NCBI RefSeq assembly: GCF_963924675.1
Contig: NC_089236.1
Location: 30,837,319 to 30,901,318, forward strand
Direction: 5' to 3'
Length of the DNA: 64,000 nt
From: Phocoena phocoena
Taxonomy: Eukaryota; Chordata; Mammalia; Artiodactyla; Phocoenidae
Shown: positions 47,476 through 58,180 of the stretch, one piece after another
How the letters are laid out: each line of letters opens with the position of its first letter
How positions within the stretch are numbered: the stretch's first letter is position 1
Notes under the pieces: generated by a model
What the model was told of the DNA's origin: nothing
Seen by the model: only the letters and a program-made list of their open reading frames with translations
Database searches by the model: none
Translations under genes and position numbers: made by a program

Positions 47476-49631
47476 TAAGATGTTAACTCAATATATGAAA
47501 TGTATGAGGAGAGAGATTTGTATCTATTTTATTCACTGCTCTACCTCAGCTTTTGCAAATAAGTCTACCCCATGGAAGTAATCCAACATATATTTTTGAA
47601 TACATTAATGAATGAATAGGTAATAAAGTTTACAAATATAATCTGTTGAAAAGTGAGGTTTCTCTGTAGGTAGCAGACTAGATTCCCACGAATTTTAACT
47701 AGTGTCAGAAAAGTGCAGTCAAAATAACACCACTCTAAAAAAGGCAAAAACATTTCATAGTAAAGTGTGAGAAAAAAAGATTTTGAGAGTTTATCTTAAA
47801 ACTAAAATTACCAAAGTGGAAATTTTATGTGATAGTCAACAAATTTTAAATTGCAGAAATTATGAGCTAACTTAGAATGAATCAAGTGTTGGTACATTTT
47901 GGGTGTGTATGTAATTTTTCTAACAAATTTATAATAGAAAAATATGATATTTTTCAACTCATGTTCGACTTTGGCAACAAGATCATGAAGAGGCTCATTC
48001 CTGAGACAGTAGTACACTCGATCAATTACTCCAGTCTCCTTTCTTAATTCTTTGATAGTCAAGTCATTCTCTTTTGAAGTGTTCAGAATATTATATATTT
48101 TTGTAATGTTGCTGCTTTAAAAGTTGATTGTTTTAAACTTTCTGATCTTCATTTGTAAAGGCTTTGTATGCAATCCAAATATTCTCCATCATTCCTTTTG
48201 TCTTGTGTATATGTGTGTGTGTGTGTGAAATCCTGCATCTTTTGAAATATTTGCATTTAATTTTAGATTCAATTTCCAATATATTTTAATGTGTAATCAA
48301 TTTGTAAAGTATTTGAAAATCAACAAGAAACTCTGTTTAATATAAAAGTTAATGTTATGCCAGAAATAGTTGTTTAGGGATAATTTTATAAGTGATATTA
48401 TAAGGGATTCCTTACTTCTATGTGATTAGTACATTTTATGATGTTATGATCAATTTTACTTCCCTACACAACTTTAGATTGAAGGGATCCAAATAATATT
48501 TGTAGAGGAAGGATCTTCTCTATTAAACTAAGAGCTAGCTAATCATTAAGCACCAGGAAATAATTTTATTAAGTGAGGGATTTAACTTAATAATATATAC
48601 TATTCTTTTCAACTTTGTTTGACTTTGCAACAGACACGCATGTACTATGCATAAGTCAATCTTGCCATTTAGTACCAGTATAGATTGGTTTATGTCACTA
48701 AATGTATTAATTTAGAGTCACCCAGTCACTTCTATTATGCTAGATTTAATTTACTGTTTGACTCCTGCGATATTCTGATTCTAATATAGAATATATTAGT
48801 TAGACCTTTCAAATGTATGTCTTTCAAAATTTTGAAAAAGCAGGACTGAAGACTTAAACTTACAGACTCTACTTAGAAATTTCCTCACTAACTCATGTAC
48901 ATTTACAACCACCTAGTTGTACAACCAGTCCTTGGACCCATCTCCATAACCTCCTCAAAATATTTTAATGAAGAGAGATTTTGTCAAACCATTTGATAAA
49001 ATCCAGGTTCACCTCACCTAAAATGTTGTTAAAACGTACGATTTTGAAAGAAAAACTGTGAGTTGGCTTCTCTTCTGTGTGAATATATGTTGCTAGCTAA
49101 TGGTCAATGTTTTTACGTCTAGAGATTTACAAAACAGCTATTGAAACATCTATGCCTGAAATTTTAGTTTCTTGTAAGTAGGAACACTTGATAGTTTTCA
49201 ATTGTCCAGGGACTCTTTTGTTCTCCCAGGTTCCACAAATAACATCAGTAGTGGTTTTGTGGGCACTTCTGTAAGTTCTCCCAATTCTTTGATATGAACC
49301 ATATCTGGGTTGGTTGATTTGAAATCATATAGAGTCTCTCTCCATTTATATTAAATGTATTCTTTTTTACCAGTCTCTTTTATGCTTTCCACATCATTTT
49401 TTGACAGAAAATGGAAGTATGAATTAGAAGCTCTGATTTAGCACACGAATTCCAGTGGAACCATCTATATAAAATGGAGGGCAGATCAAATGCTTAACTT
49501 TTGTGTTAACATATCCAGAAAAAACAAAACAAAAGCAAACACTTTTTTCCCCTTATATACTGTTTTACAGAAGCTTAAACTGGTTCTGGACAAGTTGATC
49601 CTCCCCAACCTTACCCCCTTCTTTCAGATGA
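47476..49631. other. Single-copy sequence flanking a short unexplained frame
   Basis: AT-rich DNA with a (TG)8 run at 48212-48227 and one protein-like minus-strand frame (47808-48062). Nothing else recognised. Confidence 0.5.
47808..48062 (-). pseudogene. Unrecognised 84-codon protein-like frame
   Basis: Reads MTIKELRKETGVIDRVYYC, then LRNEPLHDLVAKVEHELKN, then a less protein-like hydrophobic tail. The frame stays open upstream of the first Met for about 18 codons (ITKIYNILNTSKEND). The mix of charged and hydrophobic residues in the first 60 codons looks like a small helical domain rather than random AT-rich translation. I do not recognise a family. No intron, poly-A tail or target duplication is seen, so it may be a piece of a retropseudogene, an old exon, or chance. 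Function unknown. Confidence 0.25.
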
Positions 49632-49646
49632 ACAGTTTGGTTTCTT

Positions 49647-50025
49647 TTTTTTTTTTTAACACCTTTATTGGGATATGATTGCTTTACAATGGTGTGTTAG
49701 TTTCTGTTTTATAACAAAGTGAATCAGATATATATATATATAAATATGTTCCCATATCTCTTCCCTCTTGCATCTCCCTCCCCCTCCATCCTCCCTATCC
49801 CACCCCTCCAGGCGGTCACAAAGCACCGAGCCGATATCCCTGTGCCATGCAACTTCTTCTCACTAGCTATCTACCTTACGTTTGGTAGTGTATATATGTC
49901 CATGCCTCTCTCTCGCCCTGTCATAGTTCACCCTTCCCCCTCCCCATATCCTCAAGTCCGTTCTACAGTAGGTCTGTGTCTTTATTCCTGTCTTACCCCT
50001 AGGTTCTTCATAACATTTATCTTTC
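49647..50025 (-). other. 3'UTR and tail of the full-length minus-strand L1
   Basis: Follows the ORF2 stop. It shares its layout with the other young L1s (24000-24095): a C-rich plus-strand block (CCATCCTCCCTATCCCACCC, i.e. G-rich in the L1 sense strand), then GATTCACTTTGTTATAA-type sequence and an A tail. G-rich 3'UTR tracts are common in L1s. Confidence 0.85.
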
Positions 50026-53000
50026 TTAAATTCCATATATATGTGTTAGCATACGGTATTTGTCTTTCTCTTTCTGACTTACTTCACTCTGTATGACAGA
50101 CTCTAGGTCTATCCACCTCATTACAAATAGCTCAATTTCGTTTCTTTTTATGGCTAAGTAATATTTCATGGTATATATGTGCCATATCTTCTTTATCCAT
50201 TCATCCGATGATGGACACTTAGGTTGTTTCCATCTCCAGGCTATTGTAAATAGAGCTGCAATGAACATCTTGGTACATGACTCTTTTTGAATTTTGGTTT
50301 TCTCAGGGTATATGCCCAGTAGTGGAATTGCTGGGTCATATGGTAGTTCTATTTGTAGTTTTTTTTAAGGAACCTCCATACTGTTCTCCATAGTGGCTGA
50401 ACCAATTCACATTCGCACCAGCAGTGCAAGAGTGATCCCTTTTCTCCACACCCTCTCCAACATTTATTGTTTCTAGATTTTTTGATGATGGCCATTCTGA
50501 CTGCTGTGAGATGATATCTCATTGTAGTTTTGATTTGCATTTCTCTAATGATTAATGATGTTGAACATTCTTTCATGTGTTTGTTGGCAGTCTGTATATC
50601 TTCTTTGGAGAAATGTCTATTTAGGTCTTCGGCCCATTTTTGGATTGGGTTGTTTGTTTTTTTGTTATTGAGCTGCATGAGCTGCTTGTAAATTTTGGAG
50701 ATTAATCCTTTGTCAGTTGCTTCATTTGCAAATATTTTCTCCCATTCTTAGGGTTGTCATTTGGTCTTGTGTATGGTTTCCTTTGCTGTGCAAAATCTTT
50801 GAAGTTTCATTAGGTACCATTTGTTTATATTTGTTTTTATTTCCATTTCTCTAGGAGGTGGGTCAGAAAGGATCTTGCTGTGATTTATGTCATAGAGTGT
50901 TCTGCCTATGTTTTCCTCTAAGAGTTTGATAGTTTCTGGCCTTACATTTAGGTCTTTAATCCATTTTGAGCTTATTTTTGTGTATGGTGTTAGGGAGTGA
51001 TCTAATCTCATACTTTTACATGTATCTGTCCAGTTTTCCCAGCACCACTAATTGAAGAGGCTGTCCTTTCTCCACTGTACATTCCTGCCACCATTATCAA
51101 AGATAAGGTGTCCATATGTGCGTGGGTTTATCTTTGGGCTTTGTATCCTGTTCCATTGATCGATCTTTCTGTTTTTGTTCCAGTACCATACTGCCTTGAT
51201 TACTGTTGCTTTGTAGTATAGTCTGAAGTCAGGGAGCCTGATTCCTCCAACTCCGTTTTTCGTTCTCAAGATTGCATTGGCTATTCAGTGTCTTTTGTGT
51301 TTCCATACAACTTGCAAAAATTTTTGTTCTAGTTCTGTGAAAACTGCCAATGGTAGTTTGATAGGGATTGCATTGAATCTATAGATTGCTTTGGGTAGTA
51401 GGGTCATTTTCACAATGTTGATTCTTCCCATCCAAGAACATGGTATATCTCTCCATCTATTTGTATCATCTTTAATTTCTTTCATCAGTGTCTTATAATT
51501 TTCTGCATACAGGTCTTTCATCTCCTTAGGTAGGTTTATTCCTAGATATTTTATTCTTTTTGTTGCAATGGTAAATGGGAGTGTTTTCTTGATTTCACTT
51601 TCAGATTTTTCATCATTAGTATATAGGAATGCCAGAGATTTCTGTGCATTAATTTTGTAGCCTGCTACTTTACCAAATTCATTGATTAGCTCTAGTAGTT
51701 TTCTGGTAGCATCTTTAGGATTCTCTATGTACAGTATCATGTCATCTGCAAATAGTGACAGATTTACTTCTTCTTTTCCGATTTGGATTCCTTTTATTTC
51801 CTTTTCTTCTCTGATTACTGTGGCTAATACTTCTAAAACTGTGTTGAATAAGAGTGGTGAGAGGGGGCAACCTTGTCTTGTTCCTGATCTTAGTGGAAAT
51901 GCTGTAACTTTTTCACCATTGAGGGTGATGTTGGCTGTGGGCTTGTCATATATGGCCTTTATTATGTTGAGGAAAGTTCCCTCTATGCCTATTTTCTGGA
52001 GTGTTTTTAACCATAAATTGGTATTGAATTTTGTCAAAAGCTTTCTCTGCATCTATTGAGATGATCACATGGTTTTTCTCCTTCAATTTGTTAATATGGT
52101 TTATCACAATGATAGATTTGAGTATATTGAAGAATCCTTACATTCCTGGAATAAACCCCACTTGATCATGGTGTATGGTCCTTTTAATGTGCTCTTGGTT
52201 TCTCTTTGCTAGTATTTTGTTGAGGATTTTTGCATCTATGTTCATCAGTGATATTGGCCTGTAGTTTTCTTTCTTTGTGACATCTTTATCTGGTTTTGGT
52301 ATCAAGGTGATGGTGACCTCATAGAAGGAATTTGGGAGTGTTCCTCCCTCTGCTATATTTTGGAAGAGTTTGAGAAGGATAGGTGTTAGCTCTTCTCTAA
52401 ATGTTTGATAGAATTCGCCTGTGAAGCCATCTGGTCCTGGGCTTTTGTTTGTTGGAAGATTTTAAATCGCACTTTCAATTTCAGTGCTTGTGATTGGTCT
52501 GTTCATATTTTCTGTTTCTTCCTGATTCAGTCTTGGCAGGTTGTGCATTTCTAAGAATTTGTCCATTTCTTCCAGATTCTCCATTTTATTGGCATAGAGT
52601 TGCTTGTAGTAATCTCTCATGATCTTTTGTATTTCTGCAGTGTCAGTTGTTACTTCTCCTTTTTCATTTCTAATTCTATTGATTTGAGTCTTCTCGCTTT
52701 TTTCTCTTAATGAGTCTGGTTAGTGGTTTATTGATTTTGTGTATCTTCTCAAAGAACCAGCTCTTAGTTTTATTGATCTTTGCTATTGTTTCCTTCATTT
52801 CTTTTTAATTTATTTCTGATCTGATTTTTATGATTTTTTTCCTTCTGCTAGCTTTGGGGATTTTTTGTTCTTCTTTCTCTAATTGCTTGAGGTGCAAGGT
52901 TAGGTTGTTTATTCGAGATGTTTCCTGCTTCTTAAGGTGGGCTTGTATTGCTATAAACTTCCCCCTTAGAACTGCTTTTGCTGCATCCCATAACTTTTGG

Positions 53001-53845
53001 GTCGTTGTGTCTCCATTGTCATTTGTTTCTAGGTATTTTTTTATTTCCTGTTTGATTTCTTCAGTGATCACTTCATTATTAAGTAGTGTATTGTTTAGCC
53101 TCCATGTGTTTGTATTTTTTACAGATCTTTTCCTGTAATTGATATCTAGTTTCATGGCGTTGTGGTCGGAAAGGATACTTGATACAATTTCAATTTTCTT
53201 AAATTTACCAAGGCTTGATTTGTGACCCAAGATATGATCTATCCTGGAGAATATTCCATGAGCACTTGAGAAAAATGTGTATTCTGTTGTTTTTGGATGG
53301 AGTGTCCTATAAATATCAATTAAGTCCATCTTGTTTAATGTATCATTTAAAGCTTGTTTCCCTATTTATTTTCATTTTGGATGATCTGTTCATGGGTGAA
53401 AGTGGGTTGTTAAAGTCCCTACTATGAGTGTGATACTGTCAGTTTCCCCTTTTATGGCTGTTAGAATTTGCCTTATGTATTGATGTGCTCCTATGTTGGG
53501 TGCATAAATATTTACAATTGTTATATCTTCTTCTTGGATCGATCCCTTGATCATTATGTAGTGTCCTTCTTTGTCTCTTCTAATAGTCTTTATTTTAAAG
53601 TCTATTTTGTCTGATATGAGAATTGCTACTCCAGCTTTCTTTTGGTTTCCATTTGCATGGACTACCTTTTTCCATCCACTTACTTTCAGTCTGTATGTGT
53701 CTGTAGGTCTGAAGTGGGTCTCTTGTAGGTAGCATATATAAGGGTCTTGTTTTTGTATCCACTCAGCCAATCTGTGACTTTTGGTGGGAGCATTTAGGCC
53801 ATTTACATTTAAGGTAATTATCGATATGTATGTTCCTATTCCCAA
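50026..53845 (-). pseudogene. L1 ORF2, several frameshifts
   Basis: Starts MGIGTYISIITLNVNGLNAP at 53845. The first block (53390-53845) has the endonuclease N-terminus with Asn in NVNG and Glu in QETH. 52805-53329 has [10 protein letters not shown] and [10 protein letters not shown]. The next part (about 52060-52800) is broken. 51285-52052 has the palm with [15 protein letters not shown] and an intact FADD box at 51741-51752. Thumb and C-terminus are split over 51048-51269, 50757-51011, 50349-50678 (Cys motif [14 protein letters not shown]) and 50026-50268, ending YGI and stop. Key catalytic residues survive but frameshifts prevent a full protein. Confidence 0.92.
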
Positions 53846-53903
53846 TTTCTAAATTGTTTTGGGTTTGTTATTGTATGTCTTTTCCTTCTCTTGTGTTTCT
53901 TGT

Positions 53904-54797
53904 CTAGAGAAGTTCCTTTAACATTTGTTGTAAAGCTGGTTTGGTGGTGCTGAACTCTCTCAGCTTTTGCATGTCTGTAAAGGTTTTAATTTCTCCATCA
54001 AATCTGAGTGAGATCCTTGCTGGGTAGAGTATTCTTGGCTGCAGGTTTTTCTCCTTCATCACTTTCAGTATGTCCTGCCACTCCCTTCTGGCTTGCTGGG
54101 TTTCTGCTGAGAGATCAGCTGTTAACCTTATGGGGATTCCCTTGTGTGTTATTTGTTGTTTTTCCCTTGCTGCTTTTAATATGTTTTCTTTGTATTTAAT
54201 TTTTGACAGTTTGATTAATATGTGTCTTGGCATATTTCTCCTTGGATTTATCCTGTATGGGACTCTCTGTGCTTCCTGGACTTGATTAACTATTCCCTTT
54301 CTCATATTAGGGAAGTTTTCAACTATAATCTCTTCAAATATTTTCTCAGTCCCTTTCTTTTTCTCTTCTTCTTCTGGAACCCTTATAATTCGAATGTTGG
54401 TGCGTTTAATGTTGTCCCAGAGGTCTCTGAGACTGTCCTCAGTTCTTTTCATTCTTTTTTCTTTATTCTGCTCTGCATTAGTTATTTCCATTATTTTATC
54501 TTCCAGGTCACTTTTCCGTTCTTCTGTCTCAGTTATTCTGCTATTGATCCTATCTAGAGTGCTTTTAATTTCATTTATTGTGTTGCTCATTGTTGCTTGT
54601 TTCATCTTTATTTCTTCTAGGTCCTTGTTAACTGTTTCTTGCATTTTGTCCATTCTATTTCCAAGATTTTGGATCATCCTTACTATCATTATTCTGAATT
54701 CTTTTTCAGGTAGATTGCCTATTTCCTCTTCATTTGTTAGGTCTGGTGGGTTTTTATCTTGCTCCTTCATCTGCTGTGTGTTTTTCTGTCTTCTCAT
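53904..54797 (-). CDS. L1 ORF1 protein, intact (297 aa)
   Basis: An uninterrupted frame from MRRQKNTQQMKEQDKNPPDL to LQQMLKELL and a stop. ORF1 protein coats L1 RNA and acts as a nucleic-acid chaperone in the cytoplasmic L1 particle. Residues about 30-125 form a heptad-rich coiled coil (MIQNLGNRMDKMQETVNKDL, then INEIKSTLDRINSRITETE) for trimerisation. An RRM follows from about 130 (TNIRIIRVPEEEE to about 225), then the C-terminal domain with ITHKGIPIRLTADLSAETQQ and ARREWQDILK. The length is usual for a non-primate L1 ORF1. The start matches the ATG used in the other copies. It is the only L1 ORF in the window with no break. Whether it is expressed cannot be told; ORF2 of the same element is dead. 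Confidence 0.93.
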   Translation of the reverse strand: MRRQKNTQQMKEQDKNPPDLTNEEEIGNLPEKEFRIMIVRMIQNLGNRMDKMQETVNKDLEEIKMKQATMSNTINEIKSTLDRINSRITETEERKSDLEDKIMEITNAEQNKEKRMKRTEDSLRDLWDNIKRTNIRIIRVPEEEEKKKGTEKIFEEIIVENFPNMRKGIVNQVQEAQRVPYRINPRRNMPRHILIKLSKIKYKENILKAAREKQQITHKGIPIRLTADLSAETQQARREWQDILKVMKEKNLQPRILYPARISLRFDGEIKTFTDMQKLREFSTTKPALQQMLKELL

Positions 54798-55337
54798 TTT
54801 GCTTATCTTACTGTGTTTGGGGTCTCCATTTTGCAGGCTGCAGGTTCGTAGTTCCCACTGTTTTTGATGTCTGTCTCCAGTGGCTAAGGTTGTTTCAGTG
54901 GGTTGTGTAGGCTTTCTGGTGGAGGGGACTAGTGCCTGTGTTGTGGTGGATGAGGCTGGATCTTGTCTCTCTAGTGGGCAGGTTTACGTCTGGTGGTGTG
55001 TTTTGGGGTGTCTGTGGCCTTATTATGATTTTAGGCAGCCTCTCTGCTAATGGGTGGTGTTGTGTTCCTGTTTTGCTAGTTGTTTGGCATAAGTTGTCCA
55101 GCACTGTAGCTTGCTGGTCGTTAAGTGAAGCTGGGTGCTGGTGTTAAGATGGAGGTCTCTGGGAAATTTTTGCCATTTGATATTATGTGGAGCTGGGAGG
55201 TCTTTTGTTGACAAGTGTCCTGAAGTTAGCTCCCCCACCTCAGAGGCAGTGCCCTGACTCCTGGCTGGACCATCAAGAGCCTTTCATCCACATGGCTCAG
55301 AATATAAGGGAGAAAAAGTAAAGAGAATTAGTAGACG

Positions 55338-55340
55338 TAT

Positions 55341-55389
<49 letters not shown>

Positions 55390-55478
55390 CAGAAAGAAAG
55401 AAAGAAAGAAAAAAAGAAAGAAAAAAGAAAGAGAAAGAAAGAAAAAGAAAGGTGGAAGGGAAGGAAGGAAGGAAGGAA

Positions 55479-55524
<46 letters not shown>

Positions 55525-55617
55525 AGCAAAGAAGGAAAGAGGGCAAGAAGGAAAGAAAGGAGGAAGGGAGGAAGGAAGGAGGGAAGCAAGGAAAAAAGAC
55601 AGAAAGAAAGAAGATAC
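55338..55617. repeat. Long (GAAA)n/(GGAA)n purine tract
   Basis: About 280 bases almost purely purine on the plus strand, GAAA repeats with GGAA blocks, broken by only a few pyrimidines. It is polypyrimidine in the L1 sense strand. The translated Lys/Glu/Arg or Ser/Phe/Leu frames are artefacts. Confidence 0.97.
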
Positions 55618-55858
55618 AGTAAAATAAAATAGAGTATAATAAAGTTATTGAATTAAAAAATAATTATTTAGAAAAATAAAAGGGACGGATAGAACCTTAA
55701 GACAAATGTTGGAAGCAAAGCTATACAGACAAAATCTTACACAGAAGCATACACATGCACGTTCACAAAAAGAGGTAAAGGGGGAAAAATCATAAATCTT
55801 GCTCTCAGAGACCACCTCAATTTGGGATGATTCGTTGTCTAAAGGAGGGAAGGAAGGA

Positions 55859-55921
<63 letters not shown>

Positions 55922-56180
55922 GAAGGAAGGAAGGAAGGAAGGAAGGAAGAAAGAAGGTAAAGTATAATAAAGTTATTAGAATTAAAATTAATTAAGAAAA
56001 CATTTAAAAAAAATAACCATGGACAGATAGAACCCTAGGACAAATGGTGGAAGCAAAGCTATACAGACAAGATCTCACACAGAAGCATACACATAGACAT
56101 TCACAGAAAGAGGAAAAGCGGAAAAAATTCATAGATCTTGCTCTCGAAGCCCACCTCCTCAATTTGGGATGATTCGTTTT
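55618..56180 (-). repeat. Direct duplication within the L1 5'UTR
   Basis: Two copies of a roughly 200-bp segment lie at about 55630-55840 and 55958-56178. Both contain AGTATAATAAAGTTATT, GGAAGCAAAGCTATACAGAC, ACAGAAGCATACACAT and AATTTGGGATGATTCGTT. Start-to-start distance is about 328 bases and end-to-end about 342. Each copy is preceded on its left by a GAAA/GGAA tract, so the repeated unit seems to be tract plus segment. Confidence 0.92.
55846..55957. repeat. Second (GAAA)n/(GGAA)n purine tract
   Basis: About 110 bases of uninterrupted purine on the plus strand, GAAA repeats bordered by GGAA blocks, separating the two copies of the duplicated segment. Confidence 0.97.
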
Positions 56181-57954
56181 CTATTCATGTATTCCACAGA
56201 TGCAGGGTACATCAAGTTGATTGTGGAGCTTTAATCCGCTGTTTCTGAGGCTGCTGGGAGAGATTTCCCTTTCTCTTCTTTGTTCTCACAGCTCACAGGG
56301 GCTCAGCTTTGGATTTGGCCCCGCCTCTGCGTGTAGGTCACTGGAGGGAGTCTGTTTTTTGCTCAGACAGGATGGGGTTAAAGGAGCCGCTGATTCCGGG
56401 GCTCTGGCGCACTCAGGCCGGGGGGATGGAGGGGCACTGCGTGCGTGCAGCAGAGGCCGGCGGCGTGACGTTGCACCAGCCTGAGACCCGTGCATTCTCC
56501 CGGGAAAGTTGTCCCTGAATCCCGGGAACCTGGCAGCGGTGGGCTGCACAGGCTCCCTGGAAGAGGGGTGTGGATAGTGACCTGTGCTCACACACAGGCC
56601 CCTTGGTGGCGGCAGCAGCAGCCTTAGCATCTCCCGCCCGTCCCTGGGGTCCGCGCTGTTAGCCGCGGCTCGCGCCCGTCTCTGGAGCTCCTTTAAGCAG
56701 CGCTCTTAAACCCTTCTCCTCGCGCACCAGGAGACAAAGAGGGAAGGAAAAGTCTCTTGCCTCTTCAGCAGGTGCAGACTTTTTCCCGGACTTCCTCCCG
56801 GCTAGCCGTGGTGCACTAACCCCTTCAGACTATGTTCAATCGGCCAACCCCAGTCCTCTCCCTGCGCTCTGACCGAAACCAGAGCCTCAGCTCTCAGCCC
56901 CGCCTGCCCCGGCAGGTGAGCAGACAAGCCTCTCGGGCTGGTGAATGCCGGTCGGCACCGATCCTCCGTGTGGGAATCTCCCCGCTTTGCCCTTCGCACC
57001 CCTGTTGCTGTGCACTCCTCCACGGCCCTGAAGCTCCCCCCTCCGCCTCCCACAGTCTCCGCCCGCAAAGGGACTTCCTAGTGTGTGGAAACTTTTCCTC
57101 CTTCACAGCTCCCTCCCACTGGTGCAGATGCCGTCCCTATTCTTTTGTCTCTGTTTTTTCTTTTGCCCTACCCACCCAGGTACATGGGGAGTTTCTTGCC
57201 TTTTGGAAGGTCTGAGGTCTTCTGCCAGCCTTCAGTAAGTGTTCTGTAGGAGTTGTTCCACGTGTAGATGTATTTCTGGTGTATCTGTGGGGAGGAAGGT
57301 GATCTCCGCGTCTTACTCTTCTGCCATCTTCAAGGTACCCTCCACATTTTGGTTTCTTAAGAACAAATCCCAAGTCGATATAAAATATAGCAGCTTGCAT
57401 GTAGAATATACTTGGTAGATTCTAGTAGAAAGAAAAGTGAATTAATGAATATGTTACAGGGTGATTTGTTAAAAATAAAAGCTAATAAGTATAGGCAGGT
57501 ATTCGTCTTTATCCCAGATTAAAATTAGAACTGGAAAGACAGTTGCCATTCTCCTTTGTTATAATAACCACTGTGGCTTCTTAGTGAGGTGGACACTAAT
57601 AGGTAATTATCTCAAAGAATGAGAAATTAGAAATAACTAGGGAATAAAAGAAATTTGACTCCTGTCAAAATGTTTATTTACCTCCCATTTGTATGTTTTT
57701 TGTTTGTTCTCTTACTTCAATTTTTATATTGAGGGCATAATTCCACTCAGCAGAGAGTGAGCCTCTGAGGACCAGAGAAAAGAAGATGGCACTGTGTATT
57801 TTCAACTTGGAGGGAACTTTTAGTGGGGTCCTAAATTCTCTGCTCCATTTCCATGAGCTATATTTCAGAATTCTTATGTCTTTTGTTATTATTCTTACTG
57901 ATACTTTACATATATGGCAATAATATTATTAACAGAAGTAGTTATCATTTGACA

Positions 57955-58180
57955 AACATCTATATTTCAGACATCAGGACTATCTCCAATAGCTATAACA
58001 TAAGTACAAGATATTTAATTTATCTTCATTTTACAAATTAATAAACTTAAGACTAGAAAGTAAAATGTTAAGACAATATCTCCTAATTATGAAATGCCAG
58101 AACCAGGATTCTAATCCACTTCTGTCAGGTTTCAAACCTGTGTTTCTTCTAATTTAGCACATCAATCCTCTTATCCTTCA
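57955..58180 (-). mobile_element. MIR SINE fragment
   Basis: Reverse-complement MIR order: CTTCATTTTACAAATTAATA, AACTTAAGACTAGAAAGTAA, GAAATGCCAGAACCAGGATT, TCTAATCCACTTCTGTCAGG. Confidence 0.7.

Larger units (their letters stand above)
49647..57343 (-). mobile_element. Full-length L1, minus strand, ORF1 intact
   Basis: On the minus strand: 5' end at 57343 (TACCTTGAAGATGGCAGAAG), 2.5-kb 5'UTR with two long purine tracts, intact ORF1, 58-bp spacer, broken ORF2, 3'UTR and poly-T tail at about 49647. A 15-bp target duplication with one mismatch (ACAGTTTGGTTTCTT at 49632-49646, ACATTTTGGTTTCTT at 57344-57358) confirms one complete insertion. It is the best-preserved L1 in the window. Confidence 0.95.
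54798..57343 (-). promoter_or_regulatory. L1 5'UTR/promoter, CpG-rich, with expanded repeats
   Basis: Read on the minus strand, the first kilobase (57343 to about 56230) is GC- and CpG-rich, as in an L1 internal promoter. It is followed by a duplicated segment with polypyrimidine tracts (56180 to 55338) and then sequence shared with the other full-length L1 (compare 33700-34212). It is about 0.5 kb longer than that 5'UTR, the extra length coming from the duplication and the tracts. Frames here on either strand are not genes. Confidence 0.75.

Noticed and set aside
54394..54867. 157-codon plus-strand frame, very hydrophobic
   Set aside because: It is the antisense of the intact L1 ORF1. Long hydrophobic antisense frames are a normal side effect of the A-rich L1 sense strand.
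55284..55632. Open frames of 97-101 codons on both strands (Lys/Glu-rich and Phe/Ser/Leu-rich)
   Set aside because: They are translations of the GAAA/GGAA tract and have no real codon structure.
55338..55957. Regularly repeated units resembling an array (CRISPR-like layout of repeat, segment, repeat, segment)
   Set aside because: Only two units, microsatellite-based, and inside a LINE in a mammalian genome. Not CRISPR.
56221..57215. CpG-rich segment with several frames, possible host promoter
   Set aside because: It is the L1 5'UTR, matching 32183-33300 in reverse orientation and ending at the L1 target duplication.
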